Positions 46,739 through 59,497 of a stretch of DNA of 64,000 nucleotides are shown here, piece by piece; positions within the stretch are counted from its first letter, which is position 1; the number at the start of each line of letters is the position of its first letter. Source of the DNA: Liolophura sinensis (Eukaryota > Mollusca > Polyplacophora > Chitonida > Chitonidae); NCBI RefSeq assembly GCF_032854445.1, contig NC_088301.1:11468281-11532280 (forward strand), in the 5' to 3' direction. Under the pieces are notes generated by a model. The model searched no databases, was not told the origin of the DNA, and saw only the letters and a program-made list of their open reading frames with translations. Position numbers and translations under genes: made by a program.

Positions 46739-47045
46739 ATGAACTTGCCGAGCTCTGCGGATATCATGATTCCTCAAATCATGGAGTCTTATCCGAATGA
46801 CACGGATTACTCCCAGAGAGATCCGAACACGGATGACTCCGTCGACGCCGTATTTGCCAGCTATGTGTCTACATTTTACACCGTCAAAGAAGCGCCTACT
46901 ATTATCCTCATCTGTATCTATGTGCCCGTCTTTCTCGTTGCCTTTATTGGCAATGCCCTGCTCTTGGCCATCGTGTTGCCCCACCGCGCCGTATGGGGGG
47001 TGACAAGCAGCTTCCTGGTCAACCTGGCGCTCGCAGACATTCTAG
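46739..47045 (+). CDS. First coding exon of a class A (rhodopsin-like) neuropeptide-type GPCR, partial
   Basis: This exon encodes 102 codons plus one base: the N-terminus of a plasma-membrane G-protein-coupled receptor. The ATG at 46739 is the first in-frame Met; the frame is open upstream but has no earlier ATG back to 46667. Residues 1-52 are an acidic, soluble N-terminus with one N-glycosylation sequon (NDT at 20-22) and no signal peptide, as is usual in class A receptors. Residues about 54-80 form TM1 with the hallmark GN pair (G71-N72, N1.50). A short basic loop, PHRAVWGVTS, follows, then the start of TM2 with the class A signature NLALAD (D2.50 at residue 100). The exon stops at CTAG|GTAAGT in phase 1, so a following codon such as GTN would complete the usual LADxLV. 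The peptide-receptor (orexin/allatotropin, NPFF, trissin-like) assignment is inference from TM1-TM2 style only; the ligand is unknown. TM3-TM7 are not in the window. Confidence 0.85.
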
Positions 47046-48879
47046 GTAAGTATAACGCTGTGCTGAACTATTTTACTGAAATGTTTCAAACTCATCGTCT
47101 GTTTATCAATTATCTGAGTGAAATGTTTTTATCCTACCATCTGCATGATATTTCTTTCAGGGAAATAGTTTCAATCTTATCGTCTGCTCCAAAATTATTT
47201 CAGTAATACTTATACTTTCAGTACCATCATCCACACTTCGTTGCATTATTTCCAATGCTGTCGTCTGCTACACAATTGTTTCATTGAATTATTGCCAGTG
47301 TTATCATCTGCGCTGCAAATATTTTAGGGAAGCCTCCTTTATCATATTGTCTAATGTTTTATATCTTAACGTCTGGCCCACAATATGTTAGTAAAATACT
47401 AGATCTCAACACCTTCTCAATAATGCGGCTGTCTAAACACGCGGTTACTTTTTTCTTCACTGTTGAAAGTCTTTTAGCTGATTTTCAGCGGGAGAGAATC
47501 AAAATCGACTCACTGTCAGGGCGGCCCTACAAATGTTTAATACTATTAATGGTGCTACATGACAGTTATTGTGTGCACACTGTCACGCTGGCCTTGGGAT
47601 GAACTTGTGCGGGTGTAAGTTCAAAGTTAAGAGCGTATCACTCCATTGGTATCAATGTCAATGCATTCTATGACTGACAAAGTCAATCGGATGTTTCGTC
47701 AACACGCCAGTGCAGTTTTGAACCGACCAAGTCCTTCGCAGAGCACAATTTTAGCTGATAACAATCATTAGGAGATTTTGTTTAACGGAGGTTACAGTTG
47801 GTTCTGTTCAACATGGTGTTCACGGGAACAAATTATAAAATAGGACCTATATGTTTTGTAGCGTGTACCACGCGAAAAGTCAAAAGCACTATCTCACTGT
47901 CAGGAAGCTGATTTTAAAACACTGATATGTACTGCTCGATATTCACGATATTCACAGGAACTGGTTATATTAAAATAGGAGGCAAATAGGATGCATGTTT
48001 GTTTTCTAGGGCTTACCCAACGAAGGGTCAAATATACACTTAAGAAACACGCTGTCCAATGTCGCTCAGATACGTTTTTGTTCTTCCGAATACAAAAAAC
48101 TATACACTTAACATCGTAACACCAGCTTTGAATTCTGTATATGTTGGAAATTGACCATGGAACCAGAAAGGTCACAGTAATGTTAATGAAACTCTTTTAG
48201 AACAAAACCCAGGATTTCTCCTGATACATACGCATTCCAATTTTCTTTTGTATCCCTTGTTTTTCTTAGTTTTATACCAAAACGGTGATCTTTTCCGTTG
48301 TTGATTCGAAATAAATTGAACTGGTACTGCGAAGCCACAAAGGATGCCAACTCAAAACTACAACGGGGCTTTAGACCGATTGGTGAAATCGTTGGCGTGC
48401 AAACTATTCTGGGTAAGCGTGCATTAAGACCCCGAAATCTATCGTATCCTACCATGATTCGCGAGTCGACACAGATTTTTAATTTCATATATAGCAATAC
48501 CTTTGTAGACTTTCGTGGACGAAGAAAAATTCTGTTATTTGACGTGCCATTTGGACGACAAATGGCCACATTTGACCACATCAATAATAAGCGCTCCAAT
48601 ATTATTCTGACAAACACCGAATGATTTAATAACGGACCACCAGGCACTGTGAAGGGACAAGAGGCCAATTCGCCAGACTGAGCCAGGAAATTAGTACCAG
48701 TCTGTAGTACCAGTTGTATTGGTAATCATGATTGCATAAAATAGCGCCCCTCGGGATGAGATTTTAGTTTTTTTTTACATTAATGTTTACAACAATGTTG
48801 TTGCACTGATGCAGCCTCTTGGGGGGTGAGCAGGCAGTTCACAACTCAAATGAAGTGTCAAGAGGTTGTACTTTTATGT

Positions 48880-49985
48880 AACCATACAGATACGATCAGT
48901 TACGCTGTTGCCGCTACTTGACCAGTTTTATGTGACCAGGTACCATTTATCACGCTGTTGTCGCTACCTAGCCAGCTATGTGTGAAGAGATGCCAATTAT
49001 CACACTGTGGCCATATCAGCAGGTATGCGTGACGAGATACTAACTGTCACGCTATTGTCGCTGCTTAGTCAGTTATGTGCGACCAGATATCAATTATCGC
49101 ACTGTTATCGATATTTTCCCTGTTATATGTGACCAGATTTTAATTATCACACTGTTATCGCTACTTCCCACGTTGTGTGTGACCAGATATCAATTATCAC
49201 ACTGTTGCCACTTTTATTTCAGTTATGTGTGAAGAAATACCAATTATCACGCTGTTGTTGCTACTCCCGTGTTATATAAGACCAAATATCAATTATCACA
49301 CTGTTATCGTTGTTTTCCTTGTTATATGTGACCAGATTTTAATTATCACACTGTTATCGCTACTTCCTACATTGTGTGTGACCAGATATCAATTATCACA
49401 CTGTTGCAGCTTCTATTCCAGTTATGTCTGTAGAGATACCAATTATCACGTTGTTGTCGCTACTACCTCAGTTATGTGTGACCAGATTTTAATTATCACG
49501 CTGTTATCGCTACTTAGCCATTATGAATGACCAGATACCAATTATCAAACTGTTAGTTATTCCTACTTCCCGACCCGATACAACTTATTGCGCTGTTATC
49601 GTTACTTCCCCAGTTATGTGTGACGATATACCAATTATCAAACTGTTATCGTTACTTCCCCAGTTATGTGTGACGATATACCAATTATCAAACTGTTATC
49701 GTTACTATCCCAGTTATGTGTGACGATATACCAATTATCAAACTGTTATCGTTACTTCCCCAGTTATGTGTGACGATATACCAATTATCAAACTGTTATC
49801 GTTACTTCCCCAGTTATGTGTGACGATATACCAATTATCAAACTGTTATCGTTACTTCCCCAGTTATGTGTGACGATATACCAATTATCAAACTGTTATC
49901 GTTACTTCCCCAGTTATGTGTGACGATATACCAATTATCAAACTGTTATCGTTACTATCCCAGTTATGCGTAACCACCAGGCGTA
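48880..49985 (+). repeat. 50-bp minisatellite with a homogenised 3' end
   Basis: CCAATTATCAAACTGTTATC recurs at 49631, 49681, 49731, 49781, 49831, 49881 and 49931, exactly 50 bp apart and nearly identical. Upstream to about 48880, about 14 units of 46-50 bp (GTGTGACCAGATATCAATTA, TCACACTGTTATCGCTACTT) are increasingly diverged. The array lies about 1.8 kb into the putative GPCR intron. Open frames inside it follow the repeat. Confidence 0.95.
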
Positions 49986-49989
49986 TAAC

Positions 49990-52255
49990 CGAGTTCAAGC
50001 GATAACCCTTGCTAAAACTTCCGCCAACAAGGCATGGTATATTCTGTCCTTGTTTATACTGTTTTTATTTAAAATGTACGTAACGTAAAAAGAATGTGCG
50101 CCTCAAATGAAAAGATATCAAAAAGAGAAATGCACTGAATTGATATTTTTACTTTTATTACGGACCGTATGTTTTTTTTTCTTTTTCACATTATTTTGGT
50201 CGCCTGAAAGTATATTCAAACTTATAGGAATGGTTCTAAAATAGTTCATCAGGGATATTTTTTTTTCAAAGAGATGGACTACGTCTGAAAATGTAGACTA
50301 ATAAGGGAAATTCTTTTGAAAAAAATGACGTGACGTCACCTAACCAAATATATATTGGTAACAAATGGTCACCGTGCTTTATCCTATTTTAAATTCTTTC
50401 TGTATGGCACCTCAAACTTTTCAAATAAATAAAAAAGTTTGGGAAGCAGTTTTACCTAACGCTTGAATGACACTTCGTCTCATCTTTTAAGTGCAGCTTA
50501 ATTCCTGTTTATCGGTGTTCCTTGTAATTGTTTTGCTGTTGTGATAAGCAGCTATGGTGGTTGTATTAGTCCGTCATAATCATCATAATCTCACTGTTTT
50601 GTACTCACCTTATGTGTTTGTCCCGCACTTTTAGCACTGACTGATGTTTCCAATGGTCAGTTTATCACGCCGATTTATGTGCCCGTAGAAAGAACATTAA
50701 GCCGTCAGCACAAAGACAAAAATCAATGTGAGTCTAGACATGATTTCTAACCACGGCCAAGCAAGACAATTGACAACATGATGTGAGAACATAAAACGTG
50801 AGAACGTCAGCTGGTAAATGTGATCGGATTTGCTAGCAGTTTGTCACGTATTGTCAGGTGAAAATGGAAAACAATACACGCGATGGATGAACGTTTAGTA
50901 GACATTATCGTCCATTCCCTTCACAATATTGTCCGAAGTGAAAACAAAATACGTATAAATGTAAGGCTGGTTACAATTGCTAAACTGAAGCAGCCATCGG
51001 TTTTCAATGATGTTAGGAAGAGCATATATTCTGGACATGGAAGCCAATCCAGTTTAGAAAAACTTAAATTATAATCTGTAAAATACTATCCAGGAATTAA
51101 TACACTTAAGTTTATTTATAATCACGTATGATGTGAAGTTGTTCATACAGTTTTCATGTCCTGCTTAGTTACTGTGTATTTCATGATTTAGGTCTATAGA
51201 TTAGATCGTTGTTTAACGCCATACTCAAACAATTTCAGTGTTGTAAAATTTTCACGATGGCGATCAGTTTACGGATGTAGCAAAAAGAGGCGCTTTGGTT
51301 AAACTTTTTCAGCAGTCACACAAATTACCTGACCATTTTAAGACTTCTAGACAACCTAGAAGAAGTTAAATTAACGAAGACGTGTTCAATACATGTGTGC
51401 AGAAGAGACATATTTAACTGTTTTCACCTACACTAAACAGATAAATACTCGATATATAACATGTTCAGTGTTTAACTACACAGCTAGAAAAAGATATCCC
51501 AACCATTCAATAAATGTCCCTGAAATTTTGAGTATTTCAGTAACATCTTGCACAAGTCTGGTGTCAAGCCGTCTTAACACGTTGCTCTAGATTAAAGCCG
51601 AACACTTGTTGCCCATATACAGTGTTACAGCAAACTAGCTGAGTGTAGCCATGGTGACAAATTGCTAGGACGTCACTTTCAGCAGCTATAATTGAAAATC
51701 ATGGTTATGCTAGGTCGGATTTTTGATGTTGTAGAGAAAAGTGCAATCTGTACTTGGTGGTATGACACAGTCCCACGCGACAATTTGGTGAGTTGAAGTG
51801 GACGAATTTACCATATAAATACTAAGGATATGTGTATAGATATAAATAGAATACATAATTAAAATCAATGTTATTATTAACCTATACTCATTCGTCTGTT
51901 CTTTAGATCCACACATCTTTTCATCTTCAAAGCACAATTGAGCATTTGTCCTAAACACTATGGCCAGTTCGACTCGCGCCTGAAGGGTGAAGCGAAGAAA
52001 CGATGAAACCAGGATTCATTGTCATGCCTACGGTATATAAAAGGGTTGCTAGGCCGTTCTGAGTTGCGTAAAGGCCTGCAGGTCTATCCATGTAATGAAA
52101 GCAAAAATAATTCCAATTGGAGTCGATGTGGCAGCGATGACAGGAGCAAGATTCTCCGAAAAACCAGTGTGTATTAAACGGAAATGTCTGGGCCGCCAGT
52201 GACATCAGGAAATGCTGACGGCGGACAGTGTCCTCCCTAAGCCGATAAAGACATC
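49990..52255. other. Unique AT-rich interval
   Basis: No supported gene; a weak V-SINE-like trace (TTTAACGCCATACTCAAACA at about 51212) on the minus strand. Confidence 0.4.
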
Positions 52256-52360
52256 CCTAGTGAAAAAACGCGTGATCTCATGTAAAAAAGTGATCTCAAG
52301 TGAAAAAAACAAGGTGATCCCAAATTGAAAACATAGCAATCTCAAGTCGAAAGCAGTGCA
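52255..52360 (+). repeat. Degenerate minisatellite, about 25-bp units
   Basis: AGTGAAAAAACGCGTGATCT, CATGTAAAAAAGTGATCTCA, AGTGAAAAAAACAAGGTGAT and AATTGAAAACATAGCAATCT form about four units. Confidence 0.7.
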
Positions 52361-52364
52361 ATTT

Positions 52365-54010
52365 CAAGTGCTGTCACGTCAAGTCGATTTATTCAATTAC
52401 GATCAGTACATATCGGGAGGATTACATGTGTTAAACTCAATAAAGTCTAATAAAACAGGTGAAGCATGTTGGTACAAACATCAATACGACTTGTATACAA
52501 TCCTTGGTTTGGGGCATTGTCTTAAAAGACAAGTATGCAAAATACCCATTTGCATGACAATGTGATATATTACTTTGTTTCTTGGTTTAGCTCTCTGGAG
52601 TTACTGTTCTGACGACATGGTCATGAACAGAAGACAAGCCCGTTACAAGTATAAGACACGGCATGTTATATGGCTATTAACAAGAAAACTGTCAGTAATG
52701 CCTCAGACATAACCGAAAGAACTTAATGTGAGGGTTTTCTTTTCGACAATTGTCCGAATTTATTGGATTCGCACATACGTTATTAGCGGGTGAAAAACAA
52801 TTAGGGAACTGGGATTATTCTCAAACACTGCCTGTCAGATGACGCCGGCTCCCTGAGAGGCAATAACGACGGTAAAAGCCTCGCGTGCCAGGGTCATGGT
52901 TTTTTTGCGAGGGACATCGTTTAGCCCTTGTTTCGCCTGTACAACAGAAGCTTTCACAGCACTATCCTCCCGCCTCTACCCCATCTTCCATACCTCCTCC
53001 CAGCCTCATCAGACGCAACCCGGGTCGGTTGTCCACATAGGCAGTTGCTGACTTCTTATGCCATTAGACTGGAAAAGAAATTGATTGATTTCTTGAAACT
53101 TAATATCTAGGTCGATAGAACGACCCGTGTAAGGATCCCTTATATCTCCAAAACAAGCTCTGGCGACTTATTTCACTATCCGGTTTTGAGAACCAAATCC
53201 ATCTGCGACCTCTGCGTTTATTTCGAGTGTCAGAAATATGTCCGGATATATATCGCTAGGTTAGTGCATCTATAGATGAGATTTTTCCACACGTTTTGGT
53301 GGTAGAAAATACCATAGCCTTAAATATGTACATGTTGACTTCTTTTGATTTGTCTTGCACATATTTGCACGTTCCCTTGTGTTGCTTTCAGACGATACAG
53401 ACATCGCGTTCTGTGAGAAGTGAGAATTTCAGTATTTTAAATGGAAATCAAAAGAAAGGACGGGCAGTAATCTAAACACAGGGGTTTACTGTAAGATAAC
53501 TGTTGTAGATAGCAGACTGCAAAATGTAAATTGTAAATAGAGCATCGAAATCTAGTCTTTTCCGTATATGGCCTGAAATAATGATACCTAACAAATTACT
53601 CAGTCGCCGTTTGAATGGTTTGTACCGTTTTGAGACGCTATTGCATGGATGATAAACGACGTCGCTGTACACCTTTTTTTCGTGGCAGATGATCTAAAAT
53701 CTACGCGTGTAGATGGTAGTTAGGGGATTATTTGTTGATTTAATTGTTTGCTTGAAGTATAACCCTGGAACCAATGTATTATTCCCTTATTACTAGCTTC
53801 TAAATGCCAATCCAAGACCTATGCCTGAATAGCAAGGGTGGATATACCAATATTGGCAATACTGAAATCATAATTTTGATCCAACCTTGGGATTCAGCCT
53901 TAACTTTCCGGCTTACAAGGCGCATGCGTTTACAAGTCGGCCGTCGCAGTGCAGTAATCACGTGACTATATTGATCACCCTTCAAAAAGACCCTCATCCA
54001 TATTTGTAGT
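52365..54010. other. Gene-free interval
   Basis: No repeat family or coding exon recognised. Confidence 0.4.
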
Positions 54011-54017
54011 CGCTAAC

Positions 54018-54078
54018 ATTTATTTATTAATTTGTTTGGTGTTTGAAGCCGTAATCAAGAATATTTCTCCTATCTGTC
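54018..54078 (-). mobile_element. V-type SINE 3' fragment
   Basis: ATTTATTTATTAATTTG, TTGGTGTTTGAAGCCGTAAT and CAAGAATATTTCTCC are the reverse complement of the tail and 3' end. Confidence 0.65.
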
Positions 54079-54079
54079 A

Positions 54080-55875
54080 CTAACAAGTGACCATAGCTGG
54101 CAGTTGACACGGAAGATTGTGATAGAGTTTCTTTTGTATTTTGAGGACTTCTTCACTGATGAGAACAAAGCACAGATGGAGGAAAAACTGAGATATCCCA
54201 GTAAAAAAAGAGAACCCATGTAAATGTCTTTACATGCATTGTTATCATATTTCGATAGTTTAATGTATACATTTCGGTAATTCTGTTTGCACGCTACCAA
54301 TATGCTTCTTCGCAAATAGCTAGTTCTATACTTTAGGTGCTGTGCTCTAGAATGATTTGAAAACCCATCAACAATGTTTAAATGTGCCCAAACTCTCACT
54401 CTCACAGCGCATAAAAAACTTACGTAAACATGAACTTGCATGGCTCAGTGGTGATGTAATCAACAGGGAAAAGCAAACAGGGGTGTATCTTCTGGGAGGG
54501 TAAAACCACCCATGCGGTAAGAATCCTTGGGGCTTCATAACCCTTCACAGGGCTACTTTTTCTGATAAGAATTGATATGTCGTATTTACACTGTTCACAT
54601 TTGTTTATCAGAAACATACGTCTTTATTAGAATCTTCAATAGTGAGCTGTTCGCCCATATTTACAATGTCCAAATATGTACCCAAAGTTTTCACCGGACA
54701 TGTCCTTAATGCGCGAGCTACATTGATTGTTCAAAAACGAACTGCTAATTCGACCACTGAAAAAGAGGGATGGGAACTGAAGTTAATTTTCTCAGTCGTC
54801 CGATTGGCTTGAAACAAATATTGCAATCTACGGAAGATCCAGCTGGGAGTCATATAAAATTACATAATTAAGACAAAGTGCATAATTTCCTTAGCAGACA
54901 CAATGAGAAACAAATGAAAATGATTTGGCTGCTGAAATCAAATTAACTTAATAGCCGACCCCTCAGTGAGCTCTATAATGTGGCTGAATAAAGTTTTAGA
55001 CATGGTAATTAACAAAACGCCTAGGCATGCTCAGACAACCATCCAAACTGTAAAGATATTGTTCTCCAGATATTGTTCTTGTGACATGCTGTGCTGATAC
55101 ATTTACATCATTTTGCATGTTGCTTTTGGCTTTACTCCATTGAAACAAAAACAATGACGCTATGGTTGTGTTGAACACATGATTTTAAGCATTTCAATGA
55201 AAAAAAGAAGCAAACTCACTTGAGGAAACTATAAAACCGTTTTGTATAAAGGCACCATCGAACCACCGGGTACTGGATTAGAACTCACGACCTCATCGGC
55301 CTTAGGCTTGTTGTTCTTCTGCAGACGGAGTGTCCATGAATGGTGCATAGAATGGCAGATAACTACAAATTTACAAAACATATGGCATCTTGTCTGTTAG
55401 CTTTTTACCTGATACATGGCTTATATAAAAAACCGCTTCTCATCGAACCACAATTCTTTGCTCGCTATAATTCCATTTTCCAAAATCAGAAGTGAGATAT
55501 CCTCCTAATTGGGACAAGACTCAAGCTGCTTGATGGCACAAATAAAAGAAGCTTCAGGAATGCAGTTAGACGTCACTACGTCTGTAAATCAGATTGATCA
55601 GCGCTTTGTGAACGGATGAATGGGGAACTCGAAAAACGCCTTTCCGCCTGTATCAAGACAGTCCAAAACTGTGAACTCATTTGTTCTTCCTTTATTACGT
55701 CAAAATTATGTCTGCCCATAAAATAAAGTTTCTGAAGTACACAAGCACTACAACGTCACAGAAGAAAAGGTTGCGTTCTACTGTCATTTAGACCGCCTGT
55801 TTAGCTCGTCGTCGAGTCTCCCATTGGCTTAAGCATCTTGGACATACGATATTGTTTTTGCACTATTATCTATTT
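54080..55875. other. Gene-free interval with a weak tRNA-like fragment
   Basis: The minus strand at about 55262-55330 has GTCGTGAGTTCTAATCCAGT with an upstream CCTAAGGCCGATGAG, a possible B-box of a SINE head. A minus-strand open frame at 54070-54441 (123 codons) has no recognised domain. Confidence 0.35.
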
Positions 55876-55877
55876 GA

Positions 55878-56225
55878 CTGGTGGCAAGGATGGCCAAGAA
55901 TTTTTCACCTGTACAATGGAGGTCAGTTTTATGGGTGGAGGAAACCGGAGCACTCAGGATAAACTACCGTACTTTGGCAAGCTACTGACGAACTTTTCTA
56001 CATGTGACGTACAGATATGCACACTTTTACTGGTGAAAGGCAAATGGTCTTCAAAGAAGATTAAACAACGCAAAGGGCCACGTGAGCGTAGTCGATCACC
56101 TGTTGTCACCATGGTCACTCGAGCAGTGAGGGAGGGGATATCTACAAATTTCCGGACGTGTACCGAGATTGAACCCTTATCTTCGTGCGTCCTAACACAC
56201 TTAACCACTCGGCAATGACCCATTC
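55878..56225 (-). mobile_element. SINE family 3, tRNA-headed, inverted
   Basis: The minus strand starts GGGTCATTGCCGAGTGGTTA AGTGTGTTAGG and has a GGGTTCAATCTCGG B-box region, typical of a tRNA-derived head. The distal part reads GTCAGTAGCTTGCCAAAGTA, CTCCGGTTTCCTCCACCCAT, AAAACTGACCTCCATTGTAC and AGGTGAAAAATTCTTGG. The 126- and 89-codon open frames here are within the SINE and are not proteins. Confidence 0.8.
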
Positions 56226-56257
56226 ATCCCATTGCAGTAGACAGTATTAATAGATTG

Positions 56258-56328
56258 GCTGGTGTAGATATGACTGAAAAATTGTTGAGTACGACGTTAA
56301 ACCCCAAGCACTCACTCACTCACTCCAA
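56258..56328 (+). mobile_element. SINE family 2, 3' fragment
   Basis: ATATGACTGAAAAATTGTTG, AGTACGACGTTAAACCCCAA and GCACTCACTCACTCACTCC match the end of 27248-27605. Confidence 0.85.
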
Positions 56329-56329
56329 T

Positions 56330-56655
56330 GGGACTGAGCCTTTGCCAAGTAGATAAGGCACATGGTTTTCAACAGCTAGATCACAAGACACCTTTTCTGC
56401 AACAGAGGAGTTTTTAAAGATTCCTTTCCTTTCCTTCATCTTGATTCTTTGTTGGAGACAAGTTGTTCTTATACCACGACTATGCGCTGTCTTGTCTTGT
56501 TTTAAGTTCGTACAATCAGTATGACGTATACTACACGTGGTAGAATTTGTCAGCAACTCACCAAAGGCCGATCGTTTATTCCGGGGACTTGTTTCCTCCA
56601 CCTATAAAATTGGCGACCGTTGTAAAGTTGAAAAAGTCTCAAACAAATGAATAAT
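56330..56655 (+). mobile_element. SINE family 3, diverged copy
   Basis: GTCAGCAACTCACCAAAGGC, TTATTCCGGGGACTTGTTTC, CTCCACCTATAAAATTGGCG and ACCGTTGTAAAGTTGAAAAA align with 17527-17595 and with the minus strand of 55878-56225. The 5' half is too diverged to define the head. Confidence 0.65.
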
Positions 56656-56659
56656 CATG

Positions 56660-57640
56660 AAATGCACGTTAACTGAAGAGGACAGACTCATACTGGTTGA
56701 ATGGGTTGTTCAAGCACGACTAAGCTATATGAATGTCCACAAAAGCTTGGATGGTATTGTAAATACGGTACCATAAATCAATAAATAAATAAATTCATCC
56801 GACATATATCAGTCTGAATCTCAATCAGAAAATCTTGCCCTATCTCACTTTCTGTGAGACACCTAAGGCGTTGTAAACTGTTTATTACACCTATCCCTAC
56901 ACTCTTATTTCATTGAGCACTGTCGTCTCCAGTAAATACTATTGAGATTCTCGCCCCGTCAGTGCGGCTCATTTGGTGGCGGGGCACACTAATCAGAAAA
57001 GTCAATGGGATGTCAAGGAGACCAAAGTTACATAGCTCCAGATACGTATTTAATGTCATCTAATGAAGAAGGGGCATTTTGAAGGGCAGCTTCCATTAAG
57101 AGTAGCTCAGAGCGTGGCAGTGGTCAATTAAATGAAATGACCACGATCGCAATCAGCCTTGCTGAGCGTTGATTGACCGTTATTCTGAGAGATCTTTGGA
57201 TTGATTCTGATAGATTTTTTTTCATGCGTACCTTATTGCGTCCTTGATTGAGAAACACGTGTTGCAAAATGTTTTCATTGTTCGTTCTAATACGGCTTAG
57301 TCCTATGCAATGCAAAATCTCCCCCCCCCTCTTTGTGATACATTGCTTGCAAAACTTGCCATAAAGTGCCGTTACATTCCTGACTGCCATTGACGGTTTC
57401 TCGTTACTTTTCCATTAACTTTTTTTAGACCATGCTCCCGAGAGACCACTGTGCGTACCGGTACTAAAAGGCCTCTTGAACATTGAGAATAAAATTTGTA
57501 TTTTGCAGAGATGAATGTCTTTTTGCCTATTCATGTAAACGTTTGATAGTACAATCACAGTTTGGTGTCAAGTCCGCTATACTTTTATGAAAAGAACTCA
57601 GAGATTGGGTGTGATTGTACCTAAATATTATTCTATTTCC
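56660..57640. other. Spacer without supported features
   Basis: A short (AAAT)n run at about 56777-56795 may be an isolated SINE tail. No gene recognised. Confidence 0.4.
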
Positions 57641-57644
57641 ATTC

Positions 57645-57888
57645 GCCAGCGCAATGGCCCACGATCTTCTTGCCAATCCAGTCGCTGTCGGTTCAAATCC
57701 ACCCTCACCCTGTCTTCCTGTCCGGTCGTATGTGGGAAGGTCTTGCAGAAAACTTGCTGATGGTCGTGGGTGTCCCCCGGGCTCTGCATGCCCAGTTTCC
57801 TCTCACAATAATACTGGCCGCCGTCATATAAGTCAAATTTTCTTGAGTACGGCGTAAAAATCAATCAATCAAATAAATAATTATCATT
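57645..57888 (+). mobile_element. V-type SINE, head partly lost
   Basis: GTCGCTGTCGGTTCAAATCC (B-box), GTCCGGTCGTATGTGGGAAG, GATGGTCGTGGGTGTCCCCC, AATAATACTGGCCGCCGTCA, TATAAGTC, TTCTTGAGTACGGCGTAAAA and AATCAAATAAATAA. Confidence 0.88.
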
Positions 57889-57889
57889 A

Positions 57890-58695
57890 AATCTCATTTA
57901 CGTAGATTTATGCATGATTTTAATAAATGTTGAAAATAATGCTGTTTATTTATGGATTATTCACGTTGTTAAAAGGAAAGCAATACTGTTGTTATGTAGA
58001 ACCAAATTCGCACATGAAACCATCGGAAACTTATGTAGTCAGGATATATTGGATTAAAGTTCGCGGTCTGCAGTTACGAACCCCTCAGATGAACAACCCA
58101 GTTCATGGTAGTATTGCCCTTAAATGAATGGACGATTATAAGAAGCATATTTGTCTATATGTCGGCTGTGGAGATTGCTAGAAGTGTTGTACCACGCGGA
58201 CTTTTTGTTCTAAAGCATTCTGTTGGGAGTTTGTTGGTGGTTGTACGGTCATTGATTTAGGGGTGACTTAAAGTTCATCTGACAAAATATACCATAAGGA
58301 GGCCGATGTCAGAGCCAGCTGTATGATGATCAAAGTTGAACTGACACAAGGAAACGACGAGTGAAATTTATACAAAAGCATTGTGGAAACCTTCCCAAGG
58401 CCATCAAGTAAAATAACTGTATTATCAGATGAACCGCCTAGGCTCATGTTTTATACCGAAATCAATGCCCTTGGGAGTTGCGATTTATGACACATATCCG
58501 GGATGTTATATTACGATTTGTCTGCTCGAGAGAACAGATGATCAGTGAGCGCAGAAAAAAGGGGATGAAAATAAATCATTTTATACTTTATAAGATGGGA
58601 AAAGAAAACATTTTATATTGTTTTTGCAAAACTACACTTTAAACATCATGCAAATCCATCTGTTGTAGCACACGAAAGACTCCACAGACAACAAC
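57890..58695. other. Spacer without supported features
   Basis: No tandem repeat, SINE or coding exon recognised. Confidence 0.4.
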
Positions 58696-58704
58696 CCCTC
58701 AGTA

Positions 58705-58950
58705 ATGGCAGACCATGAACAAATGAACGCTAGCTAAAGCGATTAAAGTGTCAGGCCATTGACCAATAAGGTTGCGTTTTCGAATCCGATTCTCGCTGCT
58801 TTGTCCGAAGCTGTAAGTTAGGACTTTGGTCAAGTACGTCGTGAAGGTCTGTGCTTTACTTACTTCGGTTTTCTCGAAATGTCAAACTGAAATATTCAAA
58901 AAGAGTACAGCCTAAAACACCTATCAGCTCTGTAAGTAAACAAATAAATA
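58705..58950 (+). mobile_element. Probable diverged tRNA-derived SINE
   Basis: A tRNA-like head is suggested by CTAGCTAAAGCGATTAAAGT and GTTTTCGAATCCGATTCTCG. The following TGTAAGTTAGGACTTTGGTC AAGTACGTCG resembles a SINE body joined to a V-like 3' motif, and an AAATAAAT tail follows. Boundaries are uncertain. Confidence 0.45.
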
Positions 58951-59060
58951 CGTGTAGATTAATAGTAAATAAACAAATAAATAAGAAGATAAATAAATGT
59001 GAAGATATGAAAAAATAAGAAGATAAAAAATAAACAAATATATACTTATATATATCGAAT
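58935..59060 (+). repeat. AT-rich simple repeat (AAATA/AAGATAAATA)
   Basis: A run of AAACAAATAAATA and AAGAAGATAAATAAA-type repeats ending in TATATATCGAATATATATCG. Confidence 0.85.
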
Positions 59061-59497
59061 ATATATCGGTCGAATGATGCTATTGTGCCTGCATCTGGTT
59101 ATCCCGTGCTCAGGAACGTTTGCCTTTACGATCTCCGGAACGTCATGTGACGGTCTTCACTCCAGTCGAAGAGACGGATGTGACCACAAGGTGCAATAAT
59201 TTAACAGGCCTGTTTTCGTGATTACTATTCTCACTTCAGCTACTTTGGGAATATAAATATATCTGTCACCGGGCGTTTATATTGTCATTCTTGTCTTTCT
59301 ACGAGCATTTCTGGAATCTGGCTTCGTTTGGAGGCGTACACAGGGGGCTTACACGTACACGTAGATTACGTACTTAGACAAAATTAACTTCCGGTCGAAT
59401 GGCAGCCTTGTTTTGGTAGGGTTTCGGTTTAATGCAATAGGTGTAAGCCGAGACCTGTCGTAGGCAGCCGTGTCAGTTCGCCGCGGTAAACTGAACC

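Noticed and set aside
55838-56218. 126-codon plus-strand frame (and 89-codon minus frame) as a gene
   Set aside because: The segment is a family 3 SINE with a tRNA-like head and shared 3' end.
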